The notes beneath the pieces were generated by a model. The model ran no database searches and had not been told where the DNA came from. It worked only from the letters and a program-made list of their open reading frames with translations. Positions 57,199 to 64,000 of a stretch of DNA of 64,000 bases are shown here, one piece after another. Position 1 is the stretch's first letter. Each line of letters starts with the position of its first letter. The stretch comes from Anisus vortex. Lineage: Eukaryota; Mollusca; Gastropoda; Planorbidae. Location: contig OX421499.1 of assembly GCA_949126835.1 (NCBI GenBank), forward strand, positions 4,170,553-4,234,552. Reading direction: 5' to 3'. The position numbers and the translations under genes are program-made.

Positions 57199-57363
57199 CA
57201 TGGTGGCTGAGGGGCAGCGCGTTCGGCTAGCGTACAGACCCAGGAAAAAATCCTAGCCTGCATCAGGATTCGAACCCTGGACCTTTGGTACGCGAGGCGT
57301 ATGGCGAACCCTGGACCTTCGGTACGCGAGGCGAATGCGCTGCGGCACGGCCACCGTGCCCCA
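57199..57363 (-). mobile_element. two SINE-1 heads, inverted, with 32-bp duplication
   Basis: 57199-57235 is a sense head (GGTGGCTGAGGGGCAGCGCG). It is followed immediately by an antisense piece from the middle to the head (CATCAGGATTCGAACCCTGG to CACGGCCACCGTGCCCC). Within the latter, GAACCCTGGACC through GCGAGGCG occurs twice in tandem. Confidence 0.75.
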
Positions 57364-58264
57364 TGATAGAATGAGCGTATTTAATATATAACATAAGCTT
57401 TAGGGCTAATCTTAAAATTTTCAGCAATCAACAAACACCACATCGATTAAATTTCTGCCTTAATAGCATAGTAGTACAAAATAAAAGTGCTTGATTAAAC
57501 TAAATGTATATGACATACAAATATATTTTCTTTGTACTAGCCATAATTTTTCCATTGCCATTTTTCCTTGTTTCATTTTTTTGGGCCGCCATATTTTCCG
57601 ATGCCATTTTGTTCAGTGCACAATAATAATAATATTTTTATTTTTTTTTTAGTTTTAATGCGAAGGAAATTCAACGTTAATTTCTCTCTGTCATATTTCA
57701 CTTAGACATGTCTCTCTCGCCGTCGTTTGCGTGCCCTACATTCTTCTGCAAAAAAAACAACACACACACACACACAAACTGGGCTTTCCCCGTAGGTAGG
57801 TTACTAAGCCGCCATGTTTGTGTGCCCTACTTCCTGTGATACTGGTTCTTTTTCCCTAAGGTTAGGGTTAGGGTTGCCCGTGCAATATTACGGATGAGAA
57901 AATATAATACAGAAAAAAAATTCAGAATATAAAAATGAATTATATTTTTTTGTATCTTGAATTCTCCTCTTCTTTTAAAGATAAACAAAAGATGTTTCTG
58001 TTCTAATTAGGTCAGCTGAACAGTGAACTTTCAACTTTAGGGTGAGTCTGGCACGGGAGGATTCAAAACGCATCCTAAATGTCATGACTGTTGAAAAGTG
58101 TTTGGAAATTTGATTAGGTTGCAGCATTCCGTTTGGTTGTGTCTTTAATTAACGTCTTGGTAGGAATTTAGATCAGTGCAGTTCGTGACAGTTTAAAACT
58201 TAACAAAAAAAACAGCACAGAGGAAGATTAAAAAAAAAAAATCTGAATAGTTAAAATATGAGAT
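57364..58264. other. AT-rich DNA with two CGCCAT motifs
   Basis: GCCGCCATATT (57585-57595) and GCCGCCATGTT (57808-57818) resemble YY1 sites. Two and a half TTAGGG units lie at 57860-57876. No open frame. Confidence 0.5.
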
Positions 58265-58400
58265 GTTCGAAAGTCCCGGGTTCGAATCCTGGGGAACGCA
58301 AGGCTTTTTCCCTGGACTCGAAGGTGCCCCCGAGTCTACCCAGCTCTGATGGTAAAGTAAAGGCGGCTAGGCATTAAGCTGGCCACACAAATCCCCTAAA
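58265..58400 (+). mobile_element. SINE-1, head and tail shortened
   Basis: Starts near the B box (CCGGGTTCGAATCCTGGGG), has GAGTCTACCCAGCTCTGATG, and ends in GCTGGCCACACAAATCCCC. Confidence 0.85.
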
Positions 58401-58604
58401 ACTATAAAATAATATTTATAAAAAAAATCAACGATGTCAATTGTATGATTGGAAAACACATTGATGTAGAATACATTAGGATCACTTATTGCACACATGT
58501 TCTGCAAACTAGGCTTTGACTTTGTCATAAACAAGCAGGAAGTATAAAGGGAGAAAAAAGTTACTTTTTAGGTCAGTGTAATAAAGAAATGTATACGTCA
58601 TAAA

Positions 58605-58612
58605 TGACGTCA
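58605..58612. promoter_or_regulatory. CRE-like palindrome TGACGTCA
   Basis: A perfect CRE palindrome in CATAAATGACGTCACGC. No gene is evident next to it, so function is conjecture. Confidence 0.3.
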
Positions 58613-59077
58613 CGCACCGAGGTAAATTTGGTCCAAATCGCGTGACTTCATTTATGGACGCCCCCCAAAGCTTCACCAAACCTACTCCCCCAACTACCTT
58701 AGTGTGTTCAACACCATCGGGAAAATCCAGTAAACACACAAAACTCACACACAAGCGCAGGCAACAAAAGTTTATTGTTTAACTAAAAAATCTTTTTGTT
58801 TATTTATAATTTTGATCGTTACGCTGGTCACAATTTCGATGGTCAGCCTGGCAATTACAGACGTTGTCCACCCTCCTCTTTTTTTCCCCTCCAATTACTC
58901 CGTCCTCTACGCTCCAACAGCTCCACCGCTCCACTCCTGGCACAGAATGACTCCTCTTATATACTCCCCCCCCCCCTCAGCCTCCTTTCGAAATTGAATC
59001 TTTCTGCTACCAATTACGGTCTGGCGCGCATCAGCACACACCCATACACCTCTTCCGGCATGATGGCGCATGCTCGG

Positions 59078-59089
59078 TGCGCATGCGCA
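59078..59089. promoter_or_regulatory. NRF1-like palindrome TGCGCATGCGCA
   Basis: A perfect 12-bp palindrome matching the NRF1 consensus, in the one CpG-richer patch of this half of the window. It could mark a promoter outside the recognised elements. Chance occurrence is possible. Confidence 0.35.
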
Positions 59090-59754
59090 GAATTGGGGGG
59101 GGGGAAGTGGGGAAAACGTTGGCGAACTATAATCATCCAATTTTCTCCCTAGTGCTAGAGTGAACAGACACCAACAAAAAAAAAAGACAAAACACTGGGC
59201 TAGTGAGGGTTGGATGGAGGGGACAAGAGGAGATAATGCCATTGGTTAGAAAAAAAAAGTTTGGGTAAAAGAGGAGGAAGAATATCACTCGTAGAGTGTT
59301 TTCAAATGGCTGCCCACTGTCCATTTTCTTCGTGCCACAACCGTCGCGTCCGGTGGAGATCTTTTCAAAATTGTATGAGGTGCAGTGCCGGTCCTGAGTG
59401 ACCAGTGCGTCCCCCCCCCACCCACCACGCGCGCTTGGCCAAATCGAATAATGGAAGCGTATATCAAATTAATTTCGAGCCATGGTCCGTCCGGCGAGCG
59501 ACTCGGGGTCAAACAAATAGACGATGTCCTGGCAAGGCTCGTGAAATATTGAAACCCTCGCTATTTTTTTTTTATGCGTGTGTGAGGGCTGGAACCAAAA
59601 CCGCTTGACCAATCAATGTCAGTGATGCTGCTTGGTGTCTTTTTTAATGTGGTCAGTGAAAATAGGGCAGATGACCATTTGTGACTGTACAAGAAGAACA
59701 GTGTATAATAATATATCTGCATTTGATAAAATAAAAGGGTTCTATATATGTGCA

Positions 59755-60027
59755 TGCTGGCCGAGCGGCAGCTCGTTCGGCTGGCGTACCGAAGGCTCCT
59801 GCGATCGAATCCTTGTAAAAGCATAGATTTTTTGTCCGCAATTCGAGGGTGTACTGACCCTACCCAGCTCTGATGGGTAGGCCTACCTGACATTAGTTGG
59901 GGGAAAGTAAAGGGGGCTGGGCATTGTGCTGGCCACACATCCCTTAGTATGCCGTGGCCGCAGAAACTGGTGAACGCTGCTTTACCGACCCTATGATCAA
60001 TTTGGTCCGACGGGTATGCTACTTTAT
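59755..60027 (+). mobile_element. SINE-1, the most complete sense copy
   Basis: Head CTGGCCGAGCGGCAGCTCG, B-box region GCGATCGAATCC, middle CCTACCCAGCTCTGATGGG, tail GGCTGGGCATTGTGCTGGCC, GCCGCAGAAACTGGTGAACG, CTATGATCAATTTGGTCCGA and CTACTTTATT. A good reference for the family in this window. TAGGCCTAC interrupts the middle. Confidence 0.9.
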
Positions 60028-60626
60028 TCTCTCTCTCTCTCTTCGTAAGTCCTTCCTTATAAATGTAATATCTATATTTATATCTATTTATTCAATTATC
60101 TATCCAATAATTTATACATCTAATTATCCATACATCTAATTTCCTTATATCTATATCTAATCCATCTATCTATCTATCTATTTTAAACCAGGACTTCCTA
60201 GGCAATAATCCCACAATTATTTTTTTTTTAGACAAAAAATGTTAAAAGAATTGAAAGAATGAAATGAAGCCAGCCAGTTGTATCATTTAAACATTAAAAG
60301 CTTTCCAATGTTATGGTCCTCTAAATGAGATAATTTAAACAAACCCTAGCCTATTATTTCATTGTATTGATAACAATTTTAACACTTAGATGTATACATT
60401 AAAATGGAATGTATGTTTCTTTTATCGGCAATATAAAAAAGTTTTTCTCGTGTTTGATACGTCTTGGGTCCACGGGCTTGTTCCGGTCTTATACGCGTCA
60501 CACCAGTTACCAATAAAAAAAAAAAATTACTAGAATAAAAAAAATGTGCCATTTAAAAGCAAGACACGACTGAGTCCTAGGTTCCCCATTCCCCTCCCAC
60601 ACTTCCACTTTAACGGTGACAGTGTT
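60028..60626. other. CTAT-rich then unassigned DNA
   Basis: 60028-60180 is degenerate TCTATTTA sequence; nothing else recognised. Confidence 0.55.
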
Positions 60627-60764
60627 TGTTAGACAAGGGGTCGACAACCTAAGGCACGCGTGCCAGACTTGGCACTCAGAGCGGTTTTCAATGGCACGCG
60701 AGATAGCTCCCCAAGAAAGAGATGTTTTTATGCAAGTCAACAACGTAACGGTTCGTCAGCATAA

Positions 60765-61265
60765 TTAATGTCAGCTGCGTGATAAACTTCATGAAAAGTT
60801 CAGAAAACTTTTTGTACAAATAGTTCATCATTGGACTTGCCATCTGTGATTGAAACTTTTGTAAAGAAAGTCGATTGTATCTCACCCTTTATTGATTTAC
60901 ATGCAATTCAAGGCTCTCCTACAAAAAAAGTGATACTGAATATTGAGATCTTATGTTGCACACAGTGTTCATTGGCTTAGACGAGGTTAAAGTCTTATAT
61001 AGATTCATTTCTTGTCTGGAAGCAATTAAGGTGTTTCTTGATTTAAAAAAAAACAACAACATTTTCCCAAATTGAAATAGGAGAACTGACTGTTAAAGCC
61101 GATGTTTCTGAATGACAAAGCATGACATTTCAGTGAGTTGAACTTGCATTTATAAGGTTGGGGTTAGACCACTTGAATGGATTTACATTGAAACGGGATA
61201 TACATTTTTTGCCCTGAAATCAATTTGAAAACATTTAACTATTCCCCTAATTTAAGGCATATTAG

Positions 61266-61309
<44 letters not shown>

Positions 61310-61735
61310 TATAGATAAATAGATAGATTGATGGGCTTTTTCAGATGTACTTTGAAGTACTCTAAGCAAAGTTTTCTAAAGTAAGACAAGGCTCTAAGTT
61401 CATTGACTCGTGTTTTCGTAGCCCATTATGCCTGAATTGCTTGATCTTACTACAACCTACTTAGATCTGGATCTTATTTTTAATGGAGGGATATTTGTAA
61501 TTTTAAAATGCAGCAATTTGAATTTTAAACATTAAAAAAGGGTATCAAAATATCCCAATTTGCGGGAAAGTCTGGAAGGAAGATGCTTATGAAAGTCATC
61601 TGCTATTTTCAACTGCTAGGCATTCACATTACTTTCAGCGTTAGATTCAATTTACATTTGTAAAAAGATTTTATCGCACAAAAAGGTTACTTACACTTGA
61701 CCACTCAGAAGTAACTATATATATGTACGGTACAT
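60765..61735 (+). pseudogene. decayed hAT transposase
   Basis: Recognisable in pieces. 60967-61045 encodes VHWLRRG, a 1-bp shift, then KVLYRFISCLEAIKVFL, matching the RWLSRGKVL segment of ZBED5/GTF2IRD2-type hAT proteins. 61060-61260 shows HFQ, LDHLNG and LK blocks with many stops. 61545-61735 shows YPNLRES and a C-terminal region like the hAT dimerisation domain. The N-terminal zinc finger and first catalytic Asp are not identifiable. The GATA run at 61265-61325 interrupts it. Confidence 0.65.
61265..61327. repeat. (GATA)n inside hAT element
   Basis: About fifteen GATA units, slightly interrupted; it arose within the transposase relic. Confidence 0.95.
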
Positions 61736-61929
61736 AATGTACCTGACATTGAACAATTTTAGAAGAACATTCAAGACAAGACGCTCAGAATTTGGTACAG
61801 ACTAATTACACGCAAAAGAGTTTTTATGTTCATATTCTTTAATAAAGCATAAAATAATTTATTCTAAAAAATTTTTTTTTGTTTTACTTTTTAATTAAAT
61901 GTTAGCGGCTTTTAAATAAGCATTATGAG

Positions 61930-62191
61930 GCATAGTGACCGAGCGGCAGTGCATTAGGCTGGTGTGCGTAGGTTCTGGTTCCGAACCATGGTGGAGGCTA
62001 GGATTTGTTCCCTAGTTCGGAGGTGTTCATAAGTGTACCCAGCTCTGATGGGTAACTCTTGTTGGGGTAGTTTATCTGGGCTTTGTGATGTCCACATAAT
62101 CTTCTAGTATGCCGAGGTAACAAAAAAAAGAGATGAACGCTGCTTTACCGGCCCTATGGATCAATTTGGTTCGACTGGATACTTTACTTTA
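61930..62191 (+). mobile_element. SINE-1 nested in hAT element
   Basis: Head AGTGACCGAGCGGCAGTGC, B box GGTTCCGAACC, middle ACCCAGCTCTGATGGGTAA, tail GGCCCTATGGATCAATTTGG and TACTTTACTTT. Inserted after the hAT element. Confidence 0.88.
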
Positions 62192-62224
62192 TTATACTTT
62201 ATGCATTTGTTGTAATCATTATCT

Positions 62225-62435
62225 TATCTTATACATTACAGACGCTCCTTCTATAAAGAAGATTATTGCGTTCCACGCTCATCCGTGGTCCGAGTCTAGT
62301 CTTGCATTTTTTAATGTTTTAAATGATGTTAAGTTATCCTGGTTTGTTCAGGCAACCCATTCCATGCCCGAATGCCACTCGGGAAGAAAGTACTTATAAG
62401 CATTTGTTCTTGCATAAGGGATAAGGAAAGTTTTT
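62225..62435 (+). mobile_element. Rep-A nested in hAT element
   Basis: TATCTTATACATTACAGACG then the full Rep-A series to GCCACTCGGGAAGAAAG and CATAAGGGATAAGG. It begins 34 bp after the SINE-1 tail. Confidence 0.8.
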
Positions 62436-63694
62436 TTGTCTTTATTTTTATCTGAGCTTTGCAACAGGTTGTTAATGGGTTGTATTTCTAAATTAAAGTT
62501 ATTCTTTCTATAATTTAAAAAAATTCTTTTTTATGATTATTATTGTAAAAAAAAAATGTACTACTTAAATGGACAAACTATCTAGGCAACAATGTTTTTT
62601 TTTAATCACTGTTTAACGTAAATTCTTTGTAGGCCTATAGCTCTAATTACATCTGGAAATTAATAGGCTACCATATAGCTGGATTTGTATACAAAAATAT
62701 AACTAAAAAGTTATATTAATTATAGATCTATTACAAAACATGATTTGTTTGTCATCACTAAAATCAAAATGAATTTGGGAAACTTAATTTAAAGGGAGAT
62801 AATTAAATCCGTTTCCTGTGTGTTAAAAAGTTTGAATATGTTTGTAATTTATTCTTTTATAAAAAATAATGACTTACAATATATAACTGTTAAATTATCA
62901 AACTATAAAAGGTAGTTGAAAATTATATAAATATTATATTACTAAATAGCTTATATTTACATTTTCAAAACTTACATTAACTACTTAGTTTGTATGATCA
63001 CTACGTATCAAGTCTTCATAAATAAAAAGAATGAATGAATTTAAATTTAAAGTTAGTTAGAAAACTCTTTGTCTCGTAAAACATTTTGGCTTCTATCCCC
63101 TTAAATGTGTATGAACTGTTCTTCTATTTCCTTTTCTTCGTGTAAAATATATGAGATTGTGCAGGTAAACTAAGTATTTAAATATTCTCTGCTGTCTTCT
63201 ATCTCTTTGGAATTGTAAAAATGCAATAAATGTCTCCTATCCCTTTTTTCTCTGTGTAAAATAATAATTTTGGTAATGTAAATGCAATTTTTCATGAATA
63301 AACATTTTTGGAAAAAAATAAATAAATAAATAAATATACAAAAGCACATAATACTGAAATCAAATTATTAATATGAGCAGGTATTAGATCCCCAATCCTC
63401 ATCTTGACTACCAAATGATAATGTTTAGACAATAATTACCATAAATAATGTGAAAGTTTAGTAATAAAATATTGTATTTGATATAACTGCAAATAAAAAG
63501 GATGATAAATCTCAGTAGGATGAGATCTAAAATCTGACAACCATAAAAAAATTAATTATGTGACACTAACCTTTTATGTGAAATTTTTGTAATACATTAA
63601 CCTTTTTTTTTTACAGACCAATGAATATCACAAACACCTTAATTTTTAATTAAATATGAAACGCTTCAATTGATTTTCTCTATGAAGATCCATT
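62436..63694. other. hAT element 3' interior, AT-rich, no frame
   Basis: No coding signal. AAAT repeats at 63316-63340. GGGAGATAA at 62794-62802. Confidence 0.55.
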
Positions 63695-63787
63695 GCTTGT
63701 GGCATTGGTCTTGCTAAGGCGCTAAATGACTTAGAAAACCCTGTATGGCGCACTACTAGACAAAGGTTGCCGACCCCTGTGTTAGAC

Positions 63788-64000
63788 GATAAACTGGCAG
63801 AGCAATAAGGAAAACGTGTGAGAACCTCCTAAGTTACAGGTCTAGTGTTAGAATGTACAAAGACTTTATGATCCACAATATGCCGGGGATACCAAAGTAT
63901 TCTTGTTGTTTTTAAAGTAGGTCTGATGAAGAAATAAACTAGGGGATAAAGAGAGAGAGAGAGAGAAAATAGAGAGAGAAAATGAGAGAGACAGAGAAAG
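63788..64000. other. unassigned, ends in GAGA repeats
   Basis: GA-rich sequence from 63948 to the window end; no gene. Confidence 0.6.

Larger units (their letters stand above)
58401..59754. other. unassigned; GC-richer patch with promoter-like motifs
   Basis: 59000-59100 is richer in CpG than the rest. C run at 58966-58976, G run at 59094-59102. Overlapping short frames on both strands show no family signature. Confidence 0.5.
60635..63779 (+). mobile_element. hAT-B parent-type transposon, 3145 bp, 8-bp target duplication
   Basis: TGTTAGAC occurs at 60627-60634 and 63780-63787. The ends AAGGGGTCGACAACC and GGTTGCCGACCCCTG are inverted repeats, and the subterminal GGCACGCGTGCCAGACTTGG block is shared with the short hAT-B elements. 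The interior holds a decayed hAT transposase on the plus strand (60765-61735), a GATA run, a SINE-1 and a Rep-A copy. Those insertions account for part of the length. It is not autonomous now. Confidence 0.88.

Noticed and set aside
57860..57876. TTAGGG repeats as interstitial telomere
   Set aside because: Only about two and a half units, within chance expectation for repeat-rich DNA.

Overview
This is animal nuclear DNA, AT-rich and almost free of recognisable host genes. It consists of simple-sequence arrays, minisatellites, and many old and young transposable elements. The tRNA-derived SINE family, the very frequent AGGCCTA motif, the GGGAGATAA motif and the hAT and LINE relics fit my recollection of gastropod mollusc genomes, possibly a heterobranch or freshwater pulmonate snail. 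That assignment is an inference from repeat style, not from any gene. No host protein-coding gene is supported end to end. I offer one candidate processed pseudogene (38855-39345) and one candidate internal exon (34977-35095), both with low confidence.

Layout. 1-10369 is a macro-repeat: 9-bp arrays, a 2.5-kb spacer and a 28-bp minisatellite. Bases 1-3281 recur without any difference I can find at 4175-7455, and the second copy runs on into 3.3 kb of minisatellite. The spacer carries a 400-bp hAT relic, a 290-bp MITE and a 73-bp element flanked by TTAA. 10.4-46 kb is mostly unassigned AT-rich DNA with about a dozen SINE-1 copies, three LINE 3'-end fragments, a second dispersed repeat (Rep-A), several hAT-type non-autonomous elements with target-site duplications, and arrays with 8-, 19-, 20-, 22- and about 30-bp units. 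46486-54314 is a nearly complete LTR retrotransposon on the minus strand. 54.3-60.6 kb is low-complexity and unassigned DNA with SINE, LINE and hAT fragments. 60635-63779 is a 3.1-kb hAT transposon with a perfect 8-bp target duplication and a decayed transposase. It looks like the parent family of four or five short hAT elements elsewhere in the window.

Most notable biology. The LTR element has Ty3/Gypsy-type reverse transcriptase, RNase H and DD35E integrase, but integrase lies upstream of reverse transcriptase, as in Ty1/Copia. This is the order known for Gmr1-like elements. Its coding region runs Gag (SAP-like, capsid, zinc knuckle), protease, integrase, reverse transcriptase, RNase H. It is split into three reading frames by two shifts in the same direction, while the two 662-bp LTRs differ at only four sites by eye. 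The other notable theme is repeat evolution caught in steps: homogeneous blocks of 9-bp and 8-bp variants, a 22-bp unit built from 8-bp units, and a 28-bp array with a 1.4-1.5-kb higher-order repeat.
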